The notes beneath the pieces were generated by a model that saw only the letters and a program-made list of their open reading frames with translations, was not told the DNA's origin and ran no database searches. DNA of 64,000 nucleotides from Oikopleura dioica (lineage: Eukaryota > Chordata > Appendicularia > Copelata > Oikopleuridae). This document shows positions 1-10,893 of the stretch, piece after piece (the stretch's first letter is position 1; every line of letters starts with the position of its first letter). The position numbers and the translations under genes were made by a program. Location of the stretch: positions 2,110,501 to 2,174,500 of the forward strand of contig OU015566.1 in the NCBI GenBank assembly GCA_907165135.1, read 5' to 3'.

Positions 1-180
1 TTGGTAAAATCGCCGACTACATGGATTCTGTGGGATATTGAACAAAGGACTTGAGACAGGAAAGGATGATTTTCAGCAGACTCATCAGGGTCAGAAAAAT
101 ACTTATTTAACCAATTAATTGTCCTAAAACTATTCTCATCCTCAAAAGTCATCAAGAAATTGCCATATTTATACCACAAG
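1..180 (-). CDS. Possible partial coding exon at left edge
   Basis: On the minus strand one frame is open from about position 180 to the window edge (about 58 codons) and reads like real protein, with segments such as MTFEDENSF, LNKYFSDPDES and SQVLCSISHRIHVV. A TAA lies just upstream in the same frame and I see no convincing acceptor, so the exon probably starts at the Met near position 153 or at an unseen splice site. The rest of the gene would lie to the left of the window. No family was recognised. Confidence 0.3.
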
Positions 181-611
181 GAAACAAGTTACCCTCTCAC
201 TACTTTTTTGAAACAACCGCACACCACAAAGAACCTTATTTTCAACCACATGACAAATATTTTTAACGTTCTTCCTAAAAAAACTCTAGTCCAATAAAAT
301 GCCCGCGTGCCATCAAAATAAAGAAGCTCAAAAGTTATACAGCAGCAGCCCACTGTAACAGCCCATTTCACTCTTGACTGAAAGTACAACCTCTTTATTA
401 CGATTATTTCTTGCCCATGCTGTTTTGTTTTCTTCTTATATTCACGTAGAATGTATTTTATTTCGCTCTTTTTTCTGCGCGCACTGGAATTCCCACTGAA
501 TCTTTTAGGCTATTTTCAATACTGATAGTAGGTTTCTAAAGTTCAAAATCTGATGCTTTCTAAAATTAATAAAATACCAACAAAAAATACTAGTTTTTCG
601 CTTTTCTTTAG
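181..611. other. AT-rich gap before the HECW gene
   Basis: No supported gene. A 66-codon minus-strand reading frame here is rich in Phe/Val/Cys, has no splice context and matches nothing I know. The stretch ends in a pyrimidine-rich tract and AG at 610-611, just before the first HECW coding exon. That site could be a cis or a spliced-leader trans acceptor; it could also mean an earlier exon was missed. Confidence 0.4.
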
Positions 612-619
612 ATGGAGAA

Positions 620-3600
620 ATGTCCCTTCTCCTTATCGTGACGTCTATACGATGTCAAAACCTGCCAAAAAAGAACTGTAAATGTCACGTGAATATCTTC
701 GTAGAAGATGAGAGCTCCAAATCGATTCAGTCCGCGTCGACAAGTGTCAAATCCGGGAGCAATAAACCAGAATGGCATGATTTATCGCTCCCTTGGTTGA
801 AAATCAATCCGCTGGTAAAAGTCATCCTCGTTGTGAAAGAAAATTCTTTCGCTGGTCGAAATCTTCTCAAAGTCACCATCCCCTTCGAAGACATCGAAAG
901 CGCCAGAAGAAGTGGAAATGACGATGTTGGAAAAGGATCGCTAGTTGTTCGAAAAGGAGAGGCGTCAATTATGATCACATTCGATCTCATTGAACCAGAT
1001 CGCCCTGACGCGGCAAACACGATTTCTCGCCGAGCAACTGGCGCTACCGCTCCTTCCATCCGCTCGTCCGTAGAAACTCTGAATTCTGCTCGCTCGTTGC
1101 ACCATATTGACAACTCAGAAGATCCAGAAACCTTCGATTCTTTGGAAGAAATGCTCGCGACGGCGATACGAAGCTCCAGCGAAAGAGGCAACTCTTTTTC
1201 AGAAACACTTCTTCGCCAATTTGAGTCGATTTGTCTGTCACAAACTGACTGCCAGGAAAAAGAAGAACAAGAGGACGAAGATGAGAGCGAGAATGATTCG
1301 GTTTTCGAGGAGCAGACAAATAACTCAAGCGAGAAAAACAGATCGGACTCGTATCACAAGGCGATGATCGGAAGACCACAGCTGGAGACCGTCTCGCATA
1401 GTCCTACAGTAATGTCGCCTCTAACAGAAAACTTCACCATTCAAATCGAAAACGCCGGTTCTTTGTCCTTTCTCAAGACGCCGGAGTATTTAATCGTCCA
1501 AGAAGTGACCCATGCGGAGCTAAAATTCGGCGATAGAATTCACAAAATCAACGGAAAAAGCGTCTATGAGATGCAGAGTCCTGAACTGGCGCTTGAAGGA
1601 GTGGTAGAATTGGAAATTGAAAGAATCGTGACGATAAATGAACTGAAGACGAGAGCGTTCTCCAGTAGAAAGAAATCTGCCGCGGCAGAGGGGAAGAAAA
1701 GATCAAAACACAGGCTTTCGGTCAGCAGGAGAACGCAAATGACAGCAAAAACGCCTTCAGTTGTAAGTCAAAAAATAGACTCCTGGTAATTTTTATTCTT
1801 TTCTCACCTTGTTCGAATCTCTGGGAACAAGTAAATTTTCTTTCCCAGCTAATCAAACATGTTTGGTTATTGTGGCTAAGACGGACACTAATTTAACTTA
1901 TCAACAGTCCGATAATCCGAAATCAATCCCCTCCCCCGTCTCCCTCGTGATAATTATTTATCTAGGACGCCACCAGCGACCCCCACTCGTCTAGAAACCA
2001 AATGCATTCATTCAAGAGCAGCACTATGCGTCGCAGGTACGAAATCGTTTTTTATTTAAAAGTTATTTGGAGTAAGTTGCTCTATTACTAATAGACTATT
2101 AGTAGTAGATGTTTGATACATCGTTATAATTCGCCGTTGTAGAGATTTTTTATCAGTTCCCGATGATGATATGAGGTAAAGAGGTGATAACAGAATGATA
2201 AACTAATTCTTGCTTGACTGCTTCCCACGATGTTTCCTTCAGATAAAAAAAAAACATTTATAAGGGTGTTTTTGTTTCAAAAAATGAAAATAAAAGCTAA
2301 CTCACATTGCCAATATGACATTGGTGTCCACAGCCTGTGAAAATACCTGAGTCAGGGTCTCGAAACTGTAACTGACCCTGTCTCAGTGTTCTTCACAGTT
2401 TGCCTTCCCAAGAATTATGGTGAAATTGTCGAAATCAATTTAAAGGCATGAGTTTTTTAACAATAAATAACCGATGGAATCATAAGATCCGTCCAGCGAA
2501 ACCGCGCCACCGTCGTCCCCCAATCCTTCACAAAACGTTATGCATCAATGAAGCGCGCCATGTCCCGGAAAATCGAGCACAACATGATGTCCGATCGCGA
2601 CTATCATCTCCAAGTCAAAAAGTTCATCCTATCTGCCGACTTCTTCAAAGAGCTGGAAAAGAACGAAAACGCGCGTCATTTCTATCTTGAGAACTCGACG
2701 GTCCGGACATTGGTGAATCTGATGCGGACGAAGGAGAATTTCTTCCAGCAACATTTGAGTACGCAGGCGTTTGTACAGTTTATAAATATTTATGTTCCAG
2801 ATAATGCAAGGAATTGGATTTAGATTCTTTTTGATATTGAAATCCTTTATTTCTTCCTTGAAGAGTAGCAAATGATCTGAAGATTCTGAATCCTTTGGCA
2901 GTTTACCTCCAAGTTGGATCGCCTTGAAAGACTCAAAGAATCGAGAATACTACGCAAATATAGAACTACACTTCACAACATTTTTTCACCCAGCCGCAGT
3001 TCACGCACTGACTCCTTCATCCTCACCTGCTTCTGAAAATCTATCCGAATATCACGCCTCATCAAATGGAGACAACGCACAAGATTCGACGACGAACAGA
3101 GACACCAGCTCTAGAAACTCATCAGGTAGACCAACTGGTAAATTAATAACTTACCTTTTTCTTGAAGACCCACTTTCATACCCAGATCAAGTTGTTATCT
3201 TCCTCAACAAGCGTTCCAACGCTTACATCGCTCAGAAAATCCCCGCTCTTAAAAATTCGCCAATGACGATGAAAGTCCTTGAGAAAATACGCGCTGGAGG
3301 AGTGGCCGCCTTCCATAATCACGTGAACGCTGGCGGCCTGGCTCAAATTTTATCGGTTTTCCACGACGAAATCAGTTCAATCTCTCTGGGAACTCTCGAT
3401 CCATCACGAGCTCCTTCCATCGCCTCGACGAAGAGAACGACAGAAAAGAAGGAAAAGATAACGAGTCCTTTTGAAAAGACGCTGTCTGAGTTTTACTCGA
3501 AACTCGACGAAAAGGGATATGGAAAAGGACCTGGGAAAATCAAAATGCCACTCGAAAGAGACTCATTCGTCAGAGATGCGTTTAATTATTTGAGATACAA

Positions 3601-6600
3601 GTCGGTGAAACAGCTACAGAGGCAAAAACTGCAGATAACTTTTCGAGGAGAAGAAGGTCTAGGTAAGAGCTTCTTTAAGATGAGAAAAATATCTCATACC
3701 TTTTGATTCGCTACCCAGTGTAGAAGCCTGACTCCGGCTCCTGTAGAAGTTGCCGAATAAATAATTGGCATGATTCATTGCCCTAATCTGTTAATTATTA
3801 GACTACTCTGGTCCATCCCGAGAATTCTTCTACCTCGTTTCGCACAACCTCTTCAATCCTTATTACAACTGGTTCGAATACTCGGACGCAGACGACTACA
3901 CAGTTCAGATCTCCCGTCACTCCCTTTATAATTGCTCCCACGACAAAGAGATGGTCTCCGCATGTAAAGAATGGTTCCGCTTCATCGGACGCATTCTCGG
4001 ATTGGCGCTCATTCATCGCTACTTGATAGATGCATACTTTATAAAACCGATTTATTCGCTTTTGCTGAAAAGAAAATTGACACTGGATGATTTGAAGTAT
4101 GTGGACTTGCAGCTGTATAATTCTGTCAAGGAATGGATATGATTTTATTTCCGATTTCAAAAAAAGGCGTTGCGTTAACCTGACTCAGGTTTTATAAAAG
4201 CTTGAAGAGAACCCTGACTCCGGTGCAGAAAGGTTCTCGAGCACAGGTCCCCCCTTTCATATCATCAACTCAGTATATGGAGGACAATTCCATCGACGAC
4301 GCTTACCTCTTCATGGACTTCACGGTCATCGAGGAACGTTTCGGCAAAAAGGAAGTCAAAGAACTCATCCCAAACGGTGCCGAAGTAGAAGTCACTGATG
4401 CGAACAAACACGAATACATCGAGAAACTCGTCAATTGGCATTTCTATGACGGTGTTCGGCCGCAAATCGCTGGCCTTGTGCATGGGTTCAATGAAGTTGT
4501 TAATGTTAAGATGCTGGAAAAGTTTACTGCTTCGGATTTGGAACTAGCGTTGTGTGGAACGCAGGAGATTGACTTGCAGGACTGGAGGAGTCATACAGGT
4601 AACAGAAAAATCATTTTGAAAAGCCAGGATCGAATTTGTTTAACCAGATTATAATCATTCGGTATCTGGCGTGAAAATGTAGCTCAAACGCATAGAGTTT
4701 TATAGACGTCGACTGTATATATAATTATATCCAAATAATCAAAATAATATCGCTAGAGTACCGAGGAGGATACTTTGACTCCAACGATACAGTCGAGCTC
4801 TTCTGGAAATACCTCGAAGAACTCGACCACGAACACCGACTCAAATTCCTCCAATTCGTCACCGGCACTTCTAGCATCCCTTACGAAGGCTTCTGCGGTC
4901 TCCGAGGACCAAACGGCCCAAAACCCTTTTGCGTCGAACAATGGGGCACGATCAAGGATCTTCCAAGAGCGCACACTTGTTTCAATCGGATAGGTATGTT
5001 TTTCACTTTGAGTTTATTGTTTATTGAACAAAATGAATCACTAAACTGCAATTTTTCTTCTTGTAACATGGACTTTTCTGGTGCAGTTGATATATAATGC
5101 AGAAGCAGCAATTTTACAGTATTGTAAATCAGGGATGGGCAATTTTTGGTTCATACTGGGCATTTTCTATAGTACAGTATTATCAATAATTCCCAGGGCT
5201 AGCGGTTGTTCTAGGCAAGATTTTTTGGGTCTTCGTGCCACTGACCAAGTTTAGGGTTTTGGGATACAGTTCCTTAATCAAAGTTACAGTCTGTTTTCAT
5301 AGCTTGGCAAATTAGCAGCATCTGATTGGCTTGAACTAGAAACACTAACGAAAATGTTCTTACCAATAGTACAGGTTCCCATAAAGTCATGAATTCCCGC
5401 TCCAGCCGGATGATAACCACCGCCAGGTCGATTCTTAGGCTGCGGGAGAGGCGACAACTCGCCCAAATTCACCGTCTGTAAATTGTCAAATCCATCGCGG
5501 CCCATTCCATATGACTTTTCGCGGTCAAAGTTTGGAACGTCTCCTGCATATTTTGGCCCCTGGCCGGCTTGAAAGTGATATAATAAGAATTCTATTTTTG
5601 AATTGCCAAAAACCTTGATCTGCCGGGTTGATTTTGCTTTTGCGATATTTTTGCCAGGCGAATGTTCCGATGGACAAGAGGACGAGAAAGACGACGATGA
5701 GCATAATTTGTCCGACTGGCCCGAGACCGCCTTTTGTAGCATCACATGTAGACTAATTTTGATTTTGAATAAAGAAAAATATATTTTCATGAGCTTACCC
5801 TATCTACGTCAGTATCCCATCCGCTCTGTAAACACGTGATCTTATCAGGAGTGGCATAAGATGCGACGCATTTGACGTTGCACGACGAACCGGTTGTGAT
5901 CTTTTTCGTCACGTGACCGAGGCAACTCAAGTCGCCATCGACTGAAAGATAAATTTCACCGCCGGTTAATTTTTTTTTAGAAAATAAGAACACATGAAAA
6001 TCAAAATTTCGAACCGCGGTCAACCGCGGTAAACCGTGGTTTCTTTAATTTTTATTCCATATAAGAGTTTTCCTGTTAAAATTCCGATAACAGCATCCCT
6101 CGTATTAAAACTTTATCAATGTTTTATACATTAAGATATCAACTCTTATCACCCACAAAATGTTTTTACTACGAAACGAGAGTAGTAACTATCAAATAAT
6201 TACGTTATATTCCCCTTGGCCAGATTCTATCGGTTACAATGTTACCTGGTGCCCAGAATATGTCCCCGTTGCAGTTTGCTTCCTTCATCGTGTCTCTGGA
6301 AGTGCTGAGTTCGGGCGCTAGAATGAGCCAAATCTGCACTTCTAGTTGCCCTTAGGCAGGATCGGACCCTGTACTTTTAAGCGTCTCATTCGTCCAAATT
6401 GTTAAACGTGTGGCGATATAGTTTCCATTCTCCAGGAATTATAATGTCTAAATGCCAAATATTTATAATTCATTATAAAGTTTTGAGTAGACTCAAAAAT
6501 AACCCCTTTATAATTTTCTTTAATTTTCAGGCTTTTGCTTAGTGACAAATTTTATTCTATCCTTTCAGATTTGCCGCCATACGCGACCATGGCTCAGCTG

Positions 6601-6654
6601 AAATCAAAAATCGAGCTGGCAATCCACGAATGCGCAGAATTCGGCCTTGAATAA
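620..6654 (+). CDS. HECW: HECW/NEDL-type HECT E3 ubiquitin ligase
   Basis: Ubiquitin ligase; the HECT domain takes ubiquitin from an E2 onto its active-site Cys and passes it to substrate. Exons by phase: 620-1762, 1966-2036, 2487-2810, 2902-3662 (a 30-bp intron at 3138-3167 is possible), 3802-4136, 4274-4598, 4757-4993, 6569-6654; about 1090 residues. Domains in order: C2 (residues ~1-125), acidic linker, PDZ-like fold with [15 protein letters not shown], the helical segment that precedes WW2 in HECW ([11 protein letters not shown]), one WW domain ([10 protein letters not shown]), and HECT with [21 protein letters not shown], the catalytic Cys in HTCFNRI (codon 4978-4980) and a C-terminal tail like vertebrate HECW. 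The first WW is not seen. Two introns lack GT donors (2811-2901 GA-AG; about 4137-4273). The last intron, 1575 bp, contains an antisense gene. HECW identity is sure; the 5' start is not. Confidence 0.9.
2331..2404. repeat. Intronic inverted-repeat element (GAGTCAGG family), copy 1
   Basis: Short imperfect palindrome in a HECW intron. The left arm contains CCTGTGAAAATACCTGAGTC and the right arm is its imperfect reverse complement (GACCCTGTCTCAGTGTTC). The same core recurs at 8911-9054 and 11878-11955, so this is a small dispersed MITE-like family. Confidence 0.55.
3706..3755. repeat. Degenerate GAGTCAGG-family inverted repeat, copy 2
   Basis: Contains TGTAGAAGCCTGACTCCGG followed by CTCCTGTAGAAG inside the HECW intron after exon 4. 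It is shorter and more degenerate than the copies at 2331 and 8911 but shares the CTGACTC core. Confidence 0.35.
4176..4236. repeat. Degenerate GAGTCAGG-family inverted repeat, copy 3
   Basis: AACCTGACTCAGGTTTTAT and AACCCTGACTCCGGTGCAG lie in the HECW intron between 4137 and 4273. Same core as the other copies; ends not defined. Confidence 0.35.
5284..6288 (-). CDS. Nested small Cys-rich single-pass membrane protein
   Basis: A complete gene lying antisense inside the last HECW intron. Exons on the minus strand: 6288-6246, 5941-5799, 5752-5614, 5567-5284; all have GT-AG boundaries and phases that add up to 202 residues. It starts [14 protein letters not shown] with no signal peptide, continues into a Cys-rich segment with a sushi-like look ([15 protein letters not shown]), then one hydrophobic segment (about residues 75-92, [17 protein letters not shown]), basic residues (QKYRKSKI), and a Pro-rich cytoplasmic-type tail with [13 protein letters not shown] and [17 protein letters not shown] paralogue with the same exon pattern lies at 46661-47364, which confirms the model, including the 43-nt first exon. 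The TTCCAG just before the ATG could be a trans-splice acceptor. Function unknown; topology (signal-anchor, Cys-rich side out) is inferred. Confidence 0.82.
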
Positions 6655-6900
6655 CTCAAGCAAAACTTCACTGAATCATACTTCTTTCTGTATTTCTATT
6701 TCAAAAAACTTCCTTTCACAAAAATCAATTCCTTGAATTTCAACTTCTAATCAGTTACACAGCCAAGCTTTTCTTCAAACATACTTTTAAAAACTTCGCT
6801 CATTAAAATTCAAGCTTTCTTTCAGTTCAAAACAAACAAATACAAAAACAATATCATTCTACATAAAATTTCTCAATTCTCACATTCAGCAAAAACCAGA

Positions 6901-7172
6901 ATGGCGCTTTCTCCATACAACTCTCCAATCGACCCATCGTTGTATTCCACCCTTGCGTTTTTTCTGATGATCGCTGGACTCGGATCTTCGGCTTACTTTT
7001 TTGTCGAGGTACCAAACTAGCGCAACATCCTGATTCTAACAATTTCTAGCAAGTGACAAAGTCCAAAAACGTCCGCTCTCTATCAAAGGATTTTTCCCTC
7101 GCGCTCGTTTCTGCCATCTTCATGGGTCTTGGAATGATGTTCACCATGCTCACTGTTGGCATCTATGTCTAG
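6901..7172 (+). CDS. TMEM258: TMEM258, oligosaccharyltransferase subunit
   Basis: Small two-pass ER membrane subunit of the oligosaccharyltransferase complex that N-glycosylates nascent proteins. Two exons, 6901-7008 and 7050-7172, separated by a 41-bp GT-AG intron in phase 0, give 76 residues against 79 in human. The hallmark order is present: an N-terminal SPYNSPIDPS (human TSPVNPA), first membrane segment ending in AYFFVEQVTKSK (human AWFFVYEVTSTK), second segment with SAIFMGLGMMF and the C-terminal end TVGIYV (human WVGIYV). The ATG follows a TTCTCACATTCAG acceptor-like site 14 nt upstream, compatible with spliced-leader trans-splicing. It lies about 250 bp downstream of HECW on the same strand. 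Confidence 0.95.
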
Positions 7173-7597
7173 GAAAGGGGAAAAAGTACTACCAAAAGGA
7201 AGAGTCTTCCTTGATTTCAATGTGAAAATATTTCATTTTTCGATGAGTTTGCAACTTCCACTCTTTTCTTTTAATTTTATGACCAGTTGCTCATCAAAGT
7301 AAAAATAATGCTTGGTCAGAATTGAATCTGATTCAGCAGCTTATTTAGTCAGAAAAAAACTCGTGACTGGAAAAATTCCCCAGGGACAAATATTTTCGTC
7401 TACCTTTATTCCTCCAAAACAGACCAGCTTCTTTCCTCTTTCTGGACAAGTGCAATTCGAAGAAAAATGATTTTTCATCTGTTCCAAGTTACTCCTGTTT
7501 CTTTCGCTGTCTTAGAGACAAATTTCAACAATTAGAGAATTACTGTAGATCAAATAAACGACGATGACTGTATATGACTTCATTCAGAGTAAAAGAG

Positions 7598-10500
7598 ATG
7601 ATGCAAGAAGAGGAACTGACAGAGCGACTTTTAAATCAGTCCAAAAGCTCGGATTTTGATGCGGCGTATCAGGTAATTTCTAGAGCTCGAGGTTTTCAAA
7701 AGCGCGGCCCGCTAATGTGCTAAATTGTTTTTGACCTTGGAGTTTTAAAAAGTGCAGGAGCCAGAGGAGTCGCGATTTCCCCTTTTTTGCGCTGAAAAAA
7801 TAAGCAGACTAGTTTGTTATTTTTTTGCTGAGCCAGATCATCCTCGACGGGCTTCAGTTTTCGTGCCGATCGATTACAGATATAATCGCACTTATCTGTC
7901 CCTGCTCGGCATCCTTCCCAAGCCAAATTACTCCCGGCACGTGCCCTATCCTCTGCCGCAAAAAAGAGAGGGGTGGAAAGAAAAGAGATAGATTTACCGT
8001 CTGATTGTATAACTTCTAAATGCCTGGCTTAGAGAAGAAAATGGAGGACTTAGAGCTTTCGGATATTGTTCTTGAACCTTCAGTAAGTTTTTTCGAGCAT
8101 TTTCTTTGTCCAAAAAGGAGTAGAAAGAGTTTTCATAGAAAGCTCCATATGGGCTTTTCCAAAGCCGCAGAATGGCTCCCCAATTTTTGATTAAAAATTC
8201 TCATGATTTGCTTTAGGAGGAAACCATTCCATACAAGTACATCTCCGCTACATCTGGCGATCAACACGAAGTTCGCGTCAAAGTAACCGTCCATGGCGAT
8301 CCCAGCGCCAGCATCACTTTTCTGACAATGCATGATATCGGCTTATCTCGTGAGTAATCCCTGCTCCTTTTCTTTTCCCCACGTCTCATCTTTCCATCTA
8401 GCAAAGACGCAGTTCTCAACTCTATTCAACTGCGACCTGCTCGAGCCGCTCAAGTCGAAATTCTGCGTCGTTCATATTGGAATTCCGGGACTGGACAAAA
8501 ACGACTCGCAGATTCCGGCAGGATGCTATCCTTCGCTCGATCAAATGGCCGAAATGGTCCCTTTCGTAAGTCTTGCTCAGTCTTTTCTTGAAAGCCAGCC
8601 CCCTCCAACTTTTTTTTCTATCAAAAACCCCTTCATTTTCAGATCGTCAACCACTTCAGTCTCAAACGAGTCTATCTATTCGGCGTTGGCGTCGGTGCCA
8701 ATGTTCTTCTCCGATTTTCGGTACGAATAAGGCTCCCCCTTCCTACTTTCAGCTAAAAAATTAAGCTCAACGATCAATCCCGCGTCGACGGATGTATATT
8801 CGCCAACCCAATGTTCTCGCAACAAACATGGAGCAGCTACTTTCACCAAAAAATCTTTGGAACTTCTGCTGGATACGACTATCTCGACTGGTAAGAAAGA
8901 TGAGGCGTTAACAGGCCTCGGAAACCTGTGTTGAAGCCTAAGTCAGGTCCTGGCAAAGCTTGAAGCAAAAGCTGCGTAGCGGCTTTACCAGATCTCCATT
9001 TATGTTGTGCTCTATCAGGACCTGACTCAGTTTTCTACACAGGTTTGGGAGCCCTCTTATCGTTTGAAGGGTTTTTGAAGCTTTTTTATTTGAAACCAAA
9101 CCATTTGTTATTGACAATATTTTGCAACTTGTAACTGTTTTCCGCTTCGGCCGAGGGCTTTTCTTCTTTTGTGAAGATCGGCTTGAAACTGTAGATGTGT
9201 TTCCGGGTCTTGAAATCCCTGTTGTTGTTGAAAAAGGTGTTGACAGTGAATTGAGCGCATTTCAGCTCACCGAGCCTAAATTTTTTTGAACTAATAATTT
9301 TTAATTTTGGCGACTTACAAAGAAGCAAGAATAAAAAGTAAAATCGCTTTTCTCATTTTTTGTTTTATTTCTTTCCTTTTTTGTTGAAATCAGTCCAAAC
9401 TGGACTCTTTTTAAAAGAACAGCGACGATTAAATCAATTTTTAAGCGCCTAGATTAATCATTCTAATACCTTTTTTAACAATTCATAGGGTTTGGTTTAT
9501 TGCTCTAAAAATACAGTTTCTTGATCATTTTCGTTCAGGTATCACTTCAGCGGGGATTATGTTTCCCAGCGACTCAAGGACTCGAAGAATGCGCATCTTC
9601 ACGACTTCAGAAAGCTAAACGAGAACAATATCAAAGAGCTCATTAATTCCTTGGAACGCGTAAGTCCAATCTTATTCAATATCTATCCAGTGGCGACAAT
9701 TATCCCAAACTGTTAGTCATCAGTTCTTTGCTACACAAAGTAACCGGTGAGAATCTAGAAGCCGCGCCATTCTCCCAAAGCCGCACGCGGCTTCTCGAAT
9801 TCCAGCAGTAATTTCACTTCCGTACCAATTAGAGCTCTATCGAAAATTTTGCTTCGAAAATATCGCTTATTAGCTTATAAGTAATCTTCTTTTGTAGCGA
9901 AAAGCCGACTACGAAAACATACAGAAAAAATCGTAGGATATCGTCACTTTTGACGTGTTAGTTCTCCAGACCTAAGGTTTCGACAGCAGCATTCATTATC
10001 GTCCATTTTAAATTGAAGTGCTTGCAAAGTTCCTTTAGAAAATTTAATTTTTTGCGGAGAAAAAATTTCCGGAATTGTCAGGCGTTGTTAATCACAAAAG
10101 CCAATTAGAAGCTTATTCACAGTACTTATTCATATTGTAAGTCCGAGCATTTGAGTACGTACTGCGTATGAGTTTAGCTAAGTGTCTGATTCTTGAGCCA
10201 CGATTTTAACCTATCAAGTGTATTCAAGTACCGAGTTCTCTCGGAATCAGAATAGAAAGAACCGTATATGATATACGGTATATTTACTGTGGTAATTAAA
10301 GGTAATGTTTAGCGGACTGAAATTAATCTGATGCGGACTCCACTTGGCAAGAGTAATCTGAGAGTTCCCACCTTGCTCCTCGTCGGTGATGCCTCGCCGC
10401 ACAATGAAGACACAGCCGAGCTCAATTCACGGCTCAATCCGCAGATTACCACACTTGTCAAGATGCAAGACGCTGGCTCCATGATCCTTGAGCAGCAGCC

Positions 10501-10893
10501 GATGAAGACTGCCGAATCCATCATTCTCTTCCTCCAAGGACAAGGCCATTTCCCAGCGCTGTCAATTCTTCAAATGAGTCAGAAACGAGCACGAGCGGTC
10601 AAATCGCAGGCTGAGATCTTTGGTAAGTTTCAAACTAGGGCGTCAATCTTCAGTAGAGCCCCTTGTATTTTAACACTCTCAATCCATCACCATTTCGAAA
10701 AGAAAAATCAATTGATTCGCCATTCCACCTTCGGAATACTTATTGATACCCAGCGTGCGCTCTCTGGCTAATTACAGGCATCTTCAGAGTACCCACCGCC
10801 TTGGATCTCATTTTTAGTCCAGACGGCTCATCCTCTTACTTTTTTATTTCAGATGTGAATCCCAACGCGGCTCAGCAACAACTCTCCGTCTGA
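7598..10893 (+). CDS. NDRG: NDRG family protein (alpha/beta-hydrolase-like)
   Basis: N-myc downstream-regulated family: alpha/beta-hydrolase fold without the usual catalytic triad, linked to stress response, differentiation and trafficking. Exons: 7598-7672 or alternative 8020-8082, then 8217-8349, 8402-8565, 8643-8720, 8766-8890, 9539-9659, 10313-10622, 10853-10893; 348 or 344 residues. Family segments seen: LTMHDIGLS, YPSLDQMAEMVPF (family YPSLDQLADMIP), the degenerate nucleophile elbow FGVGVGANVLLRF where Gly replaces Ser, FANPMFSQQTW and LLLVGDASPHNEDTAELNS. Both 5' exons end in phase 0 and fit exon 8217, so two promoters are likely; a CACGTG lies at 7938-7943 between them. The C-terminus is short and lacks the long Ser/Thr-rich repeats of NDRG1. 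The introns 8891-9538 and 9660-10312 are unusually long here; the first holds a small inverted repeat. Confidence 0.92.
8911..9054. repeat. Intronic inverted-repeat element (GAGTCAGG family), copy 4
   Basis: Best copy of the family, inside an NDRG intron. The left end has CGGAAACCTGTGTTGAAG then AAGTCAGGTCC; the right end has AGGACCTGACTCAG then TTTTCTACACAGGTTTGGG, which is the left end reversed and complemented with few mismatches. No coding capacity. Confidence 0.65.

Noticed and set aside
189-389. 66-codon minus-strand frame (WTRVFLGRTLKIF)
   Set aside because: No splice context, odd composition and a stop right before the more convincing downstream segment.
3138-3167. Possible 30-bp intron in HECW
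   Set aside because: Sequence is open in frame and a multiple of three; homology does not decide, so it is only noted in the gene entry.
6341-6410. GGATCGGACCC stretch resembling a tRNA T-arm
   Set aside because: No matching acceptor stem, D-arm or anticodon arm could be drawn on either strand.
9086-9328. 80-codon minus-strand frame in an NDRG intron
   Set aside because: Lys/Phe/Asn-rich translation of AT-rich intron, no splice sites or family marks.
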